In this document: positions 32,997 to 42,133 of the stretch, in pieces | Position numbering within the stretch: the stretch's first letter is position 1 | Layout: each line of letters begins with the position of its first letter | Source of the DNA: DASXRA01 sp963737425 | Lineage (GTDB): Bacteria > Actinomycetota > Actinomycetes > Mycobacteriales > Jatrophihabitantaceae | Length of the DNA stretch: 64,000 nt | NCBI GenBank assembly: GCA_963737425.1 | Contig: CAVTSX010000003.1 | Coordinates: 496,001 to 560,000 of the forward strand | Direction of reading: 5' to 3' | The notes under the pieces: model-generated | The model's input: only the letters and a program-made list of their open reading frames with translations | Database searches by the model: none | Told to the model about the DNA's origin: nothing | Made by a program: the position numbers and the translations under genes

Positions 32997-33671
32997 TCAA
33001 GCGCCGTCGGCACTGCTCGATTCGTCGTCGAGACCGTCGTATTCCAGCGGGTAGCCGGCCAGCAACAAGCGCACGGGCCGCGCGGTCACATCCCGCGCAG
33101 CGCCCTCCGGCTTTCCGCGTTCCAGCTTCACGATGATGTCGAGCAGCGCCTGGCGTACCTCGTGCAGTTCTTCTGGAGTAAGCCAGATCTGCGTCCTCGA
33201 CACCATGGACGCGCTGCGCCATTCCTCGGAGTAGTCGAATTGCCGCTGAATCCAGGTCTCGAGTAACTCCATTTCCCGGTTGGCGATGAGACTGCGCAAG
33301 GCGCGGATGGCCACCTTGTCAGGTTGATCGGCCGGCTCCGTCATGATCGACAGGTTCTTATGGGTCAGCCGCCAAGGACGATCGCGGCGAGACGTCGTGG
33401 CAACCTGCTCAACGAGTTCGTACTTTGCGAGTTGGTGAAGATGAAACGAGCAAAGCGAATGGCTTTCGCCAATGATCCGCGCGCACTGCGCGGCCGTCGC
33501 CTGTGACTCCAGATCGAGAACTTCCAGGAGCTTCCAGCGAAGCGGATGCGCCAGCGCGCGCATCTCCTTCGCGCTCGTCAACCGACGTACATCTGCCGGG
33601 TCGCCGGGGTGCACTTGATCAGTCACGCCAACCATCCTTGCAGCATCGTCCCTGTCCGGTCGCGGACTCAT
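32997..33671 (-). CDS. ArsR-like winged-helix transcriptional regulator
   Basis: A 224-residue regulator. Residues about 30-115 form an ArsR-type winged helix: MRALAHPLRWKLLEVLDLES, then the recognition region CARIIGESHSLCSFHLHQL and the wing RRDRPWRLT. A helical C-terminal half of about 100 residues follows, with no known metal site. The ATG at 33671 is chosen; a GTG about 45 bases inside, with AAGGA upstream, is also possible. It lies three bases from the end of the Dpp operon on the same strand, so it may be co-transcribed with and regulate the importer. The effector is unknown. Confidence 0.72.
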   Translation of the reverse strand: MSPRPDRDDAARMVGVTDQVHPGDPADVRRLTSAKEMRALAHPLRWKLLEVLDLESQATAAQCARIIGESHSLCSFHLHQLAKYELVEQVATTSRRDRPWRLTHKNLSIMTEPADQPDKVAIRALRSLIANREMELLETWIQRQFDYSEEWRSASMVSRTQIWLTPEELHEVRQALLDIIVKLERGKPEGAARDVTARPVRLLLAGYPLEYDGLDDESSSADGA

Positions 33672-33673
33672 GA

Positions 33674-35830
33674 TCAACCCGCATTTACCGGGAAGTGGCA
33701 TGCGACCTTCTGTCCCGCGCCGGACGGCGCAAGCATTGGTTCGACCGAAACGCAAATCTCCTGCACTCGCGGGCATTGCTGCGCGAACGGGCAGCCCTTT
33801 CCCGGCGATAAGGCCGAATCCACCACGGCATTGATTCTTTCCGTGGACGGCTGGGGCCGGGCGTCGAGCGAGGGCACGGCGTTCAGCAGCCGCACGGTGT
33901 ACGGGTGGGCCGGACGCTCGTAGGTGGATTCCCGATCGCCGATCTCGACGAGCTTGCCCTTGAACATCACGCCGATTCGGTCGGCCAGGTAGCGGACCAC
34001 GGCGAGATCGTGCGAAATGACGATATAGGCCAGATCCGTGTCGCGTTGCAGGTCCTTCATCATGTTCAGCACTTGCGAGCGCACCGAGACGTCGAGTGCA
34101 GAGACCGGCTCGTCAGCCACGATTACCGAGGGCCGCAGAACGAGAGCGCGAGCCAGGTTGATTCGCTGCCGCTGCCCACCGGAGAACTCGTGCGGGTAGG
34201 CGAGGCCCGCGTCGGGCCGAAGGCCCACCTCGGTGAGGATGCTGCGCGCGCGTTCCCGTCGCGTCGATCGGTCACCGTCGCCCTGGATCACCATCGGCTC
34301 GGCGACGATCGTGCCGACGCGCATCCGCGGATCCAGTGCCGAGTAGTTGTCCTGGAACATCAGCTGGAGGCCGCGGCGCAGCCGGCGCCTCTTGCGGGCG
34401 CTGACCTCGGTGAGCTGGGTCCCGCGGAAGGTGACTTCGCCCGTCGTCGGCTGCTCAAGGCCGACGATCATCCGGGCGAGGGTCGACTTCCCGCTTCCGG
34501 ATTCGCCGACGATTCCGAGCGTTTCACCTGGCCACAGGTCGAGGGTCACATCGTGCACCGCGCGCAGTTCGTCCTTGCCGCGTCGCAGGCCGCCGCTGGT
34601 TCGCAGCCGGTAGGACTTGGAGACATTCGCCAGCTGGAGCACCGGATCCGGCCGGGCCACGGCGTCGCCGCCAAGGGCCGGGGTCGGCGTGACAGGACCT
34701 CGCTGCGATGCGGCCGTACGGTTCTCGGGCGCTTGTTCGGCCGGGTGAACGCACGCGGCCTCGTGACCTCGGTCGAAGGCTTCGAGCACGGGAAGCGAGG
34801 CGACGCACGCGTCGGTCACGTGCGCGCATCGGGTGCTGAATCGGCATCCCGGCCCATAGTCGTTGAGGTCCGGCGGACGGCCCGGAATGGACAGCAGCCG
34901 CTTCGACGGATCCTGATCCAGTTTCGGAATCGCGTTCAGCAGCGCCTCGGTGTAGCGGTGACGGGCGCCGAGAAGCACGGCTTCGGTGCTCCCCTGCTCA
35001 ACGATGCGCCCGGCGTACATGACCAGCACACGATCGGACCGGCCGGCAATCACGCCCATGTCGTGGGTAACGAGCAGAACGGCCATGCCGAGTTCGCTCT
35101 TCAGCTTGTCGATCAGGTCCAGGATCTCGGCCTGGATGGTCACATCCAGTGCGGTCGTGGGCTCGTCAGCGATCAGCAACGCCGGATCGCACGCCAGCGC
35201 CATGGCGATGATGACCCTTTGCCGCAAACCGCCGGACAGCCGGTGCGGGTACTCGTCATAGCGTCGCGCAGGACTCGGCAGGCCGACCATGCCGAGCACC
35301 TCGACGGCGCGATTCCGGGCGGCTTTCTTGTTGACCCGCTGGTGCCGCAGCACCGACTCGGCGACCTGGTCTCCGATCGTCATCCGCGGATTCAGCGAGG
35401 TCATCGGGTTCTGGAACACCATCCCGATCTCGTTGCCACGCAGGGCGCGCATCTCGGCCGGCGCGCACTGCACGAGATCTCGTCCCGCGAAGCGCACCGA
35501 TCCCGCGGCGATCCGCACGTTCGCCGGCAGCAGTCGCAGGATCGAGTTTGCGACCATCGTCTTCCCGGATCCGGACTCGCCGACGAGGCCGACGGTCTCG
35601 CCCGGCGCGATCGAGAACGTGATGTCGTCGACGGGGCGAAGCACGCTGTCGCCGCGGGAGATCTCCGTGACAAGACCGCTTACCGCGAGAAGCGACTCGG
35701 CGGCGGGGTCGTTCACATCCGTGCTGCCACGCCGGCAGCGGCTCTGCTCAGCCGGTGTCGCCTCGGCGTCCGGGCGGGCCTCGCGCAACAATGCCGACGG
35801 CCGCCGAAGCTGGGCGTCCGAGCGTCTCAT
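33674..35830 (-). CDS. Dipeptide/oligopeptide ABC transporter, fused DppD-DppF ATPases
   Basis: A 718-residue protein with two complete ABC ATPase domains. Domain 1 has GESGSGKT near residue 80, LSGGLRQR and ADEPTTALD. Domain 2 has GESGSGKS near residue 443, FSGGQRQR and ADEPVSALD. Each is followed by the Cys-rich oligopeptide C-terminal motif (CRFSTRCAHVTDAC; CPFAQQCPRVQEIC), which in DppD/DppF binds an iron-sulfur cluster or metal. Separate DppD and DppF are the usual form. The ATG at 35830 overlaps the DppC stop by four bases; a GTG at 35716 is a shorter alternative. With DppB and DppC it completes a peptide importer core. Confidence 0.88.
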   Translation of the reverse strand: MRRSDAQLRRPSALLREARPDAEATPAEQSRCRRGSTDVNDPAAESLLAVSGLVTEISRGDSVLRPVDDITFSIAPGETVGLVGESGSGKTMVANSILRLLPANVRIAAGSVRFAGRDLVQCAPAEMRALRGNEIGMVFQNPMTSLNPRMTIGDQVAESVLRHQRVNKKAARNRAVEVLGMVGLPSPARRYDEYPHRLSGGLRQRVIIAMALACDPALLIADEPTTALDVTIQAEILDLIDKLKSELGMAVLLVTHDMGVIAGRSDRVLVMYAGRIVEQGSTEAVLLGARHRYTEALLNAIPKLDQDPSKRLLSIPGRPPDLNDYGPGCRFSTRCAHVTDACVASLPVLEAFDRGHEAACVHPAEQAPENRTAASQRGPVTPTPALGGDAVARPDPVLQLANVSKSYRLRTSGGLRRGKDELRAVHDVTLDLWPGETLGIVGESGSGKSTLARMIVGLEQPTTGEVTFRGTQLTEVSARKRRRLRRGLQLMFQDNYSALDPRMRVGTIVAEPMVIQGDGDRSTRRERARSILTEVGLRPDAGLAYPHEFSGGQRQRINLARALVLRPSVIVADEPVSALDVSVRSQVLNMMKDLQRDTDLAYIVISHDLAVVRYLADRIGVMFKGKLVEIGDRESTYERPAHPYTVRLLNAVPSLDARPQPSTERINAVVDSALSPGKGCPFAQQCPRVQEICVSVEPMLAPSGAGQKVACHFPVNAG

Positions 35831-36672
35831 TTGGACCTCGCCAGGAAGTCGCCGAGGAAATTGAGGGAAACGACGAGAACGACGATCGCGACACCCGGCG
35901 GATAGATGAGCCACCAACGCCCGGCGCCGGCGAACTGAATACCGTTCGACAACATGCTCCCCCAGTCGGTTCGCGGTGCTGAGAGCCCGACACCCAAGTA
36001 GCCAAGGGCGGCCACCGTGAGAACCGCGTCGGCCACCTGGAAGGTGCCGTTCACGGTGATCGTTCCGATCGTGTTGGGAATGACGTGACGGATCGTCTTT
36101 CGAGCCGTGCTGCCGCCCATCAAGGTGACCGCGTGGACGTAGTCGCGCGTACGCAGGCTCAGCGTCTCTGCGCGCACGAGCCGTGCCGGCGCGAGCCAGG
36201 CGGAGTAGCTGACCAGCAAGATCAGCGACAGCACGTTCAACGTCGCTATCCGCGACACGACGATGACGATGAACAACGCCGGGATGGCCTGCAGGACATC
36301 GACTATTCGCATCAGGATCGCGTCGACGAATCCGCCGGACAACCCGGCGATCGCTCCCCACAGGGAGCCGAAGACCGTTGCGCACAAGGCAGCCGCGAAG
36401 CCGACGATTATCGAGGTCTGCCCGCCCTTCATCAACCGCCCCAACTCGTCGAAACCGAACGCGTCGGTTCCGAGCGGATGGCCGTCGCCGGGACGCTGCA
36501 GTCCGGCAGACAGGTCCGAGTGCACGACATTGGAGTGGTAGAAGAGCGGGCCGAGGAAGCAGAAGCCGATGACTATCAGCATCGCCGCGATACTGCCGAC
36601 GGCAGACTTGCGACCCATGAGCGGGCGCGCGACGACGCGAATAGCCCGGTAGCTGTACCCCACTGACGTCAT
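35827..36672 (-). CDS. Dipeptide ABC transporter permease (DppC-like)
   Basis: A 281-residue inner-membrane permease with an N-terminal anchor helix and about five more segments. The cytoplasmic EAA loop reads REALTLMGGSTARKTIRHVIPN-like, visible as VTLMGGSTARKTIRHVIPN. GTDAFGFDELGRLMKGGQTS follows the first helix, the standard DppC/OppC landmark. It pairs with DppB, overlapping it by four bases, and overlaps the fused ATPase gene by four bases, so all three are tightly coupled. Confidence 0.88.
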   Translation of the reverse strand: MTSVGYSYRAIRVVARPLMGRKSAVGSIAAMLIVIGFCFLGPLFYHSNVVHSDLSAGLQRPGDGHPLGTDAFGFDELGRLMKGGQTSIIVGFAAALCATVFGSLWGAIAGLSGGFVDAILMRIVDVLQAIPALFIVIVVSRIATLNVLSLILLVSYSAWLAPARLVRAETLSLRTRDYVHAVTLMGGSTARKTIRHVIPNTIGTITVNGTFQVADAVLTVAALGYLGVGLSAPRTDWGSMLSNGIQFAGAGRWWLIYPPGVAIVVLVVSLNFLGDFLARSK

Positions 36673-37619
36673 CTCGCGGTCCTCACTCTCGGGTCGAGAA
36701 CTGCGTAGGAGATGTCCGCGAGCAGGTTTCCCACGACCGTCGCGGCGCCCACGATCAAACAGATCCCAAGAATGGTGGGATAGTCGTAGAACTGGGCCTG
36801 CTGCCAGAACAGCAGCCCCATGCCTGGATAGTTGAACAGTTGCTCGACCACAACGCCGCCTGCCAGGATCGCCGGGATACTCAGACCGAGCAGCGTCACG
36901 GTCGAGGCCAACGCATTGGGCAGAACGTGCCGGAAGACGACAACGCGTTCCCCCAGGCCCTTGGCGCGTGCCGTGCGGACGAAGTCCTCCACCAGCACGT
37001 CAAGCATCGATGAGCGCACGTAGCGACTGAACGACGCGATGATGCCCGCGGCCAACGTCACCACGGGCAGGATCAGGCCCGCCGGATTGCTGAAGATCTC
37101 GACGACGGAGCCGGTCTGCGGCGCCTCGGACGGCAGCCAGTGCAACTGGATCGCGAACACCGTGACCAGCACGAGGCCGAGAAAGAACGTCGGCGTGGAG
37201 TAGGCGATGAACGCCAGCGTGGTGATCGCATGGTCTTCGGGCTTGTTCTTCCGGACGGCCTGCAGCACGCCCAAGGGCAGCGCGACCGCCAGCGCCACGA
37301 TCGTCGCCAGCCCGGAGAGGAGCACCGATTTCGGCAACGCCTGGCTGATCGCCGTCGAGACGGGTTCGTTCAGCGCGTAGGAGAACCCCAGGTCACCGTG
37401 CGCGAGGTCGCGCAGCCACATGAGGAACTGAGCGAACAGCGGCTTGTCGAGCCCGTGCTCCTGGTTGAACTGGGCGATCAGCGTGGGAGTGGCGTTCTTG
37501 CCCAGCGTCGCGCGGGCCGGGCCGCCCGGAAGCATGTGCAGCAGGATGAAGACGAGCAGGCTCACGAGAAGCAGAACGACAACTGCGTGCAGTAGGCGAG
37601 CGACGACGTAGCGGGTCAT
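36669..37619 (-). CDS. Dipeptide ABC transporter permease (DppB-like)
   Basis: A 316-residue permease beginning MTRYVVARLLHAVVVLLLVSL, the typical DppB first helix, with LPGGPARATLG after it. The EAA loop reads ARAKGLGERVVVFRHVLPNA, and the end has the LLADISYAVLDPRVR signature. The ATG at 37619 is chosen from family alignment; the open frame extends 252 bases upstream through arginine-rich non-membrane sequence. No strong SD is visible. The gene is first of the dppB-C-DF group, and the matching binding lipoprotein is likely the one at 42134-43948. Confidence 0.88.
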   Translation of the reverse strand: MTRYVVARLLHAVVVLLLVSLLVFILLHMLPGGPARATLGKNATPTLIAQFNQEHGLDKPLFAQFLMWLRDLAHGDLGFSYALNEPVSTAISQALPKSVLLSGLATIVALAVALPLGVLQAVRKNKPEDHAITTLAFIAYSTPTFFLGLVLVTVFAIQLHWLPSEAPQTGSVVEIFSNPAGLILPVVTLAAGIIASFSRYVRSSMLDVLVEDFVRTARAKGLGERVVVFRHVLPNALASTVTLLGLSIPAILAGGVVVEQLFNYPGMGLLFWQQAQFYDYPTILGICLIVGAATVVGNLLADISYAVLDPRVRTAR

Positions 37620-38021
37620 AGCGGTGACGGACGGTTTCCGGAGCCGCTGTGCAAGGCACCGCAGCTGTGCACGCCGCACCAATCGAAGGCCGGTGACGCC
37701 CGGCAGATCTTCGCGCATCGCGCATGGACGGTGCTGACGGGCAAGTCTGTCCTCCCGGGATCGAGCGAGCTCGGAGCCGACTTCTGCTGACATCGCTGGG
37801 GAAACCAGCGGCCTGCGGGTATACCGAGCCGGCAGCACAGAACACGTCGACGGCTCGGCCAGTTCGCACACCGGAGACTTCGCATCGTTCTACGCGAAAG
37901 AGTAGGCCGCCGCGGGCGGCCCAGCGACGCACGAACTGTCGCGAACAGCGCGTGGCCTGACGCCAGACTGTCCGTTGCCACCGCCATCTCAGTCTCCCTG
38001 GCAAGCTTGACAATCGGGCAA
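37620..38021. other. 402-base gap ahead of dppB
   Basis: No convincing gene is seen. Two hairpins occur: CGCTGG-GGAAA-CCAGCG at 37794-37810 and the stronger one at 37905-37921. The gap separates the SHMT-like gene from dppB on the same strand, so it may hold a terminator and a separate dpp promoter. Confidence 0.4.
37905..37921 (-). terminator. Candidate terminator after the SHMT-like gene
   Basis: GGCCGCC-GCG-GGCGGCC is a perfect 7-bp stem about 100 bases beyond the SHMT-like stop. It lacks a T-tract. It would divide the long minus-strand cluster into two transcripts. Confidence 0.35.
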
Positions 38022-39275
38022 TCACGCGTCGAAGGAGAAGCCCACACGAGGAAATCCGTGTGCCAGCGCCCGGACTTCGCCGCGCACGTCGGCGCGTTCA
38101 CACCCGGCGGCGTAGATGAGCCGGGCAATATGCACCATCTCGGGCTCTCGCATCCCGTGCCGGGTTACGTCCGCGATCGAGATGCGGAGCACGCGCTGAC
38201 CCTCGTCCGGCGCGGCCGCTGCCGTGTGGGTGAGGAGGATTCCGTTGTGCTCGCAGCGTCGTGCTATCTCCGGCGCAATGTCGGTGGCGCGCGCGAACAG
38301 CATGTGCGTGCAGGTGTAACCGCGGGCCGATCCCATCAGGCGAAAGCCACGGTCGGCGAGAGCATCGCCGAGGGCTCTCGCGTTGGCGAGCATGGTCGCG
38401 GCGTACTCGTGCCGGTGTTCCAGTAGTTCGAGCAGCGCGATTGCGCCCGCGGCGTACTTGTTCAGGTCACGCGTCTGCAGGAATCGCGGGTAGGCCGACG
38501 CCCGGATGCGTTCTGCGATGGCGGGATCGTCGGTGACGACCAGGCCACCGACCGGCCCGCCCATGAGCTTGTGCGTGCCGGTCGTCATTGCATGAGCGCC
38601 GTTCTTGAGCGGGTGCGGGAATGTTCCGGCCGCGATGAACGGCCCGAGATGAGCCGCGTCGAAGAGCACTCGTGCTCCTACCGCGTCGGCCGCGTCGCGG
38701 ATGTCCTGCAGCGGATAGGGAAAGAGCACCTTGCTGCCGCCGATCACCACCAACCGGGGCCGACGGTCCGTGATTGCTTCGGCAGCACTGCGCGCATCGA
38801 TCTCGAATTCGCCGGTGGCCGGCAACGACATGGTCGTCAACCCGAGCAGACCGGCGAGTGCCTTGCTCTGATAGCTCACATTCGCACCGGCACCCATCGC
38901 CTGGACGGCGATCAGGTCGCCTGGCTCGGCGAGCGCGTGCATCGCGACCGCGTTCGCCATCGTGTTACTCGTCGGGCGCCACTCGATGAAGCGCGCGTTG
39001 AACAGTGCGGCTGCAGTGGACTCGATGAGGCGTTCCGCCTCGTCCGGCCAGGAGTGAACCGCCGACGGAAGACTCGGTTCCCGATGGCCGGGCAGCCCTT
39101 CCGACAGACGCGAGGCGACATCAGAAGATAGGACGGAGCGAGCCGTCCTACTCATGACACCCTCGCCCGCCAGAAGGCTCACGACGCCTTGTCGCCATTC
39201 GTCGAAGCGGGCCAGCCCTTCTACGAGCGCCTTTGCCTGCACACTCGGAGCCATTTCGTTCCAAGGCCCGCTCAT
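38022..39275 (-). CDS. SHMT-like PLP-dependent enzyme (fold type I), divergent
   Basis: A 417-residue protein with the serine hydroxymethyltransferase plan. NTMANAVAMHALAEPGD corresponds to the SHMT NxxANxAVxxALxxPGD region. LFDAAHLGPFIAAGTFPHPL matches D-x-A-H-I-x-G-L-V-A-x-G, and TTGTHKLMGGPVGG holds the PLP lysine at the place of TTTTHKTLRGPRGG. The N-terminal EGYPGKRYYGG of true GlyA is replaced by EGLPGHREPSL, so the aromatic residues used for folate-linked catalysis are missing. It is therefore more likely an aldolase or transferase on another amino acid than GlyA. The ATG overlaps the aminopeptidase stop by four bases, so it is coupled to that gene. Confidence 0.75.
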   Translation of the reverse strand: MSGPWNEMAPSVQAKALVEGLARFDEWRQGVVSLLAGEGVMSRTARSVLSSDVASRLSEGLPGHREPSLPSAVHSWPDEAERLIESTAAALFNARFIEWRPTSNTMANAVAMHALAEPGDLIAVQAMGAGANVSYQSKALAGLLGLTTMSLPATGEFEIDARSAAEAITDRRPRLVVIGGSKVLFPYPLQDIRDAADAVGARVLFDAAHLGPFIAAGTFPHPLKNGAHAMTTGTHKLMGGPVGGLVVTDDPAIAERIRASAYPRFLQTRDLNKYAAGAIALLELLEHRHEYAATMLANARALGDALADRGFRLMGSARGYTCTHMLFARATDIAPEIARRCEHNGILLTHTAAAAPDEGQRVLRISIADVTRHGMREPEMVHIARLIYAAGCERADVRGEVRALAHGFPRVGFSFDA

Positions 39276-40789
39276 GGCACTTCGGCGCGCGCCAGGAAAT
39301 GCCGCGCCAGTGCCCGGGTCGGGCGACCTGTGGCGCCGGCCGCCCACGCATCGTCGGCCTCGACCTGCCAGGCGGCCGCCGCCATATCCAGGTGCGCCCA
39401 CGGGACGCTGCCCACGAACGGCCGCAAGAACATGCCGCCGAGGATGGCCGGTGGTGCGCCCGCGATTGCACTTCCCGGCCAGCCGAAGTCGTAGTTGACC
39501 GCGTCGGCCACGGTGGAGCGCAACATCGGCGCGTAGTCGTTCCACAGCGGCAGCGCCCAACCCGGATCGCCCGCCTGCTCGCCCGCCCTGAGCAGGCTCG
39601 ACACCAGAGAGTCGTCCGTGCCCAGGATGCCCCACAGGCCGGGGCCGAGTCCGGTGCCGCCGGTCAGCGTGCTGACGGTGACGATCTCGTCCGGTTCGCG
39701 TTCAAGGGCGTAGTCGATCGCGTCGGCTAGCACGAGGCGGCCTTCCGCGTCGGTGCTGACAACCTCCGTGGTGCGCCCGGACCGGTGCCGCACGATGTCG
39801 CTCGGCCGGTAGGAATTGCCGCCGGGCGCATTCTCGGCGCACGCCAGGTAGATCCGCACGTTGGCCGGTACACCGAGATCGCAGAGCGCCTTCACCGTTG
39901 CGAGGCAGGCGGCCGCACCGGCCATGTCGTACCTCATCGCGAGCATCGCGGCGGCACTCTTGAGCTGGATGCCGCCGCTGTCGAACGTGATGCCCTTGCC
40001 GACAAGGGCCGTCACCGGGCCGTCTCCACTGGCAAGTTCCAGAACGGCCAGTGCGGGCTTGTGCGCGCTACCGCCACCCACTGCGGCCAGGCCGCCGAAT
40101 CCACCACTGACCAGGTCGTCGTAGCCGATGACCTCAGAGCTCAGCCCGAACGTGCGCGCCACCTCGGTACAGCACTCGGCGAGCGCCTCCGGGGTCAGGT
40201 CAGCCGGCGGTGCGTTGACCAGATCGCGCGCGAAGTTCGAGGCTTCGCCCAGCGCACGGCCGACACTGATTGATTGCTCGCCGGCACCGAGCAGGCGGAT
40301 CTCGGCGACGTCGCCCCGGTCCAGGCGTTCCGAGCGGTACCCGACGTATTCGTAGGCGCTCAGGACGAGCGATTCGGCGACGATCTGGGCCGCGACGCCG
40401 TTTGAGAGTGGCGTCTCGGCGAGGGCACACGCGACGATCCTTCTGTCCAACGCCCGCCCAGTTCGCAGAGCGGCCCGCCGCAACTGTTCACTCGTGGTCG
40501 AACCACCCTGGCCTGACCCTACGCAGACGAGCATTACGTCCGGGCCATCCGGCAAGCTCGATATCGCGACGGTGCAAAGGTCACCGGGTTCGCGCAGCCC
40601 GAATCGCGCGGCGACCCGGCCCGCGTCGAAGCCGAATCGCGACGCCGCTTCGCGCGTGACCGCGGGCAACTCGGCGTCGGAGAAGACCGGCAGTACCACG
40701 AGGTCACAGTCGTTCATTCCGACCGCGACGTCGCTCCCGACAATCGCCGTGCAACTGCGTACCGCCAGAGATGTGACCGGCACACCCAT
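39272..40789 (-). CDS. M17 leucyl aminopeptidase family protein
   Basis: A 505-residue cytosolic aminopeptidase. The C-terminal catalytic domain shows GKGITFDSGGI with the metal and catalytic Lys/Asp residues, the helix YDMAGAAACLATVKAL, and STDAEGRLVLADA, the M17 signature (usually NTDAEGR). The segment after FDSGG reads QLKSAAAMLAMRYDM, where canonical enzymes have KPSxGMxxMKxDM. The Met and second Lys positions thus differ, which may shift specificity. Two metal ions are expected. It would release N-terminal residues from imported peptides, fitting the Dpp importer in the same cluster. The ATG has GAGGAGG eight bases ahead. Confidence 0.82.
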   Translation of the reverse strand: MGVPVTSLAVRSCTAIVGSDVAVGMNDCDLVVLPVFSDAELPAVTREAASRFGFDAGRVAARFGLREPGDLCTVAISSLPDGPDVMLVCVGSGQGGSTTSEQLRRAALRTGRALDRRIVACALAETPLSNGVAAQIVAESLVLSAYEYVGYRSERLDRGDVAEIRLLGAGEQSISVGRALGEASNFARDLVNAPPADLTPEALAECCTEVARTFGLSSEVIGYDDLVSGGFGGLAAVGGGSAHKPALAVLELASGDGPVTALVGKGITFDSGGIQLKSAAAMLAMRYDMAGAAACLATVKALCDLGVPANVRIYLACAENAPGGNSYRPSDIVRHRSGRTTEVVSTDAEGRLVLADAIDYALEREPDEIVTVSTLTGGTGLGPGLWGILGTDDSLVSSLLRAGEQAGDPGWALPLWNDYAPMLRSTVADAVNYDFGWPGSAIAGAPPAILGGMFLRPFVGSVPWAHLDMAAAAWQVEADDAWAAGATGRPTRALARHFLARAEVP

Positions 40790-40830
40790 GAAATGGCCTC
40801 CTCGTCGGGTCCGGCTGCCAGTGGAATGCC

Positions 40831-42096
40831 CTAGCCGGCAACGGAATCTCGCATTGCAGCGCGAGCAATCGTCAGCTCGCGCCTGGTTACATACCGTCCG
40901 TCGACGAGCACACCGCGGACGTCTCGCACGTGTGCGACGTCGTCGTACGGGTTGCCGCCGAGAAGCAGCAGATCTCCGGAGTAGCCGACATCGATGTCGC
41001 CCGGCCGAGCCTGGCCCTGACTCAACGGCGCGGAGACACACGCCCGGAACGCATCGCCGTCGCTGAGACCTGCCCCGACGAGATCGCGCAGCTCACGGTA
41101 CAAGGACGTGCCGTGCGCTACTCCGGAGTGCAGGGCATCGGTGCCCGCGATCAGGCGCACGCCGCGCCGGTGGAACTCCACGGCGAGCCGCTTGACCAGA
41201 TCGACGATTCGCCGGAATCCGTTGGCGTGTGCCGCGGAGTCGAAATTCTTCGAATAGAAATTGTTCGGCGGCAACCAATCGTCTCGCAGTTGCTGAGGGA
41301 GCGCCGCGAGGTCAGGTTGCGCGAACCAGGCATCGGCATCGCGAACCTGCTCATAGGCCGATCGGATCGCCTCGATCGTCGTGCCGACCGAGATGCCGCG
41401 CTCGATCAGTTCCATGGCGATCTCGTCCAAGGCCGCGCTGTCGTACTCGATCGGCTTGTCGTCGGCGAGCGTCTCGACGGAAACGTCGAGCAGCGCGTAC
41501 ACGAACTCCTCGAGATGCGCGATCTGCTGCTGTGGCGGCCGCAGGGTTTCGCGCAAGCCGACCGATCGCACGACGTGACCCACAACAGGCAGGTTCGCCG
41601 ACTGCGCACCCGCCATGATTCCCGCGAAGCCGTCCGGGCTCAGCCGGCTGTACACCTTGATCGCGTCGTAGCCGGCCACAACGTGCTCGCGCACGACCGC
41701 GCGGCCTTGGTCGAGCGTCATGGCCGGGTCATCCTGCATCGGCCCCGTCGTGGTGATCCGCGGGCCGAGGCAGCCGCCGTCGGCTATCCGATCGCGCAGC
41801 CTCAGCACGGCGTCAGACCCATGCATGCAGAACACCCCGGTAATGCCGTGCATCAGGTACTCGATGGCGAGTCGTTCGAACACGGGCTCGGCGAAGTCCG
41901 GGAAGTGCACGTGCCCGTCAACAAGACCCGCGACCAGATAGCTGCTGCTCGCGTCGACGACATCGTCCGCACGTGCCGGCGCCCGGCCGGCCGGCACGAT
42001 CGCCTCGACGTTCGCGCCGTCCAGCACGACGTCGACGCGGTCCTGGTGTCTCGCGACGCTGCCGGGCACCGTGACGTTGCGAAATATGGTCTTCAC
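40831..42096 (-). CDS. Metal-dependent amidohydrolase (imidazolonepropionase/prolidase-like)
   Basis: A 421-residue amidohydrolase. After an N-terminal beta domain comes the metal motif GLVDGHVHFPDF (HxH), the Lys in YDAIKVYSR, His residues in VVGHVVRS and QIAHLEEF, and the catalytic Asp in LIAGTDALHSG. The end returns to the beta sandwich (GDLLLLGGNPYDDV). This is subtype I, acting on cyclic amides or dipeptides such as Xaa-Pro or imidazolones; the exact substrate is not predictable. The GTG at 42096 with GGGGAAG upstream is preferred over a TTG at 42117. It lies 41 bases ahead of the aminopeptidase, in the same operon. Confidence 0.8.
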   Translation of the reverse strand: MKTIFRNVTVPGSVARHQDRVDVVLDGANVEAIVPAGRAPARADDVVDASSSYLVAGLVDGHVHFPDFAEPVFERLAIEYLMHGITGVFCMHGSDAVLRLRDRIADGGCLGPRITTTGPMQDDPAMTLDQGRAVVREHVVAGYDAIKVYSRLSPDGFAGIMAGAQSANLPVVGHVVRSVGLRETLRPPQQQIAHLEEFVYALLDVSVETLADDKPIEYDSAALDEIAMELIERGISVGTTIEAIRSAYEQVRDADAWFAQPDLAALPQQLRDDWLPPNNFYSKNFDSAAHANGFRRIVDLVKRLAVEFHRRGVRLIAGTDALHSGVAHGTSLYRELRDLVGAGLSDGDAFRACVSAPLSQGQARPGDIDVGYSGDLLLLGGNPYDDVAHVRDVRGVLVDGRYVTRRELTIARAAMRDSVAG

Positions 42097-42133
42097 GGTC
42101 TTCCCCAGGTTCCCCAACAGGCCGGCGGGTACA

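Noticed and set aside
36669..37871. Longer N-terminus for DppB (84 extra codons)
   Set aside because: The added sequence is Arg/Pro-rich and precedes the normal first membrane helix of the family.
38022..39275. Calling the PLP enzyme GlyA (serine hydroxymethyltransferase)
   Set aside because: The folate-site aromatic motif EGYPGKRYYGG is replaced and the gene sits in a catabolic operon, so a specific GlyA name is not justified.
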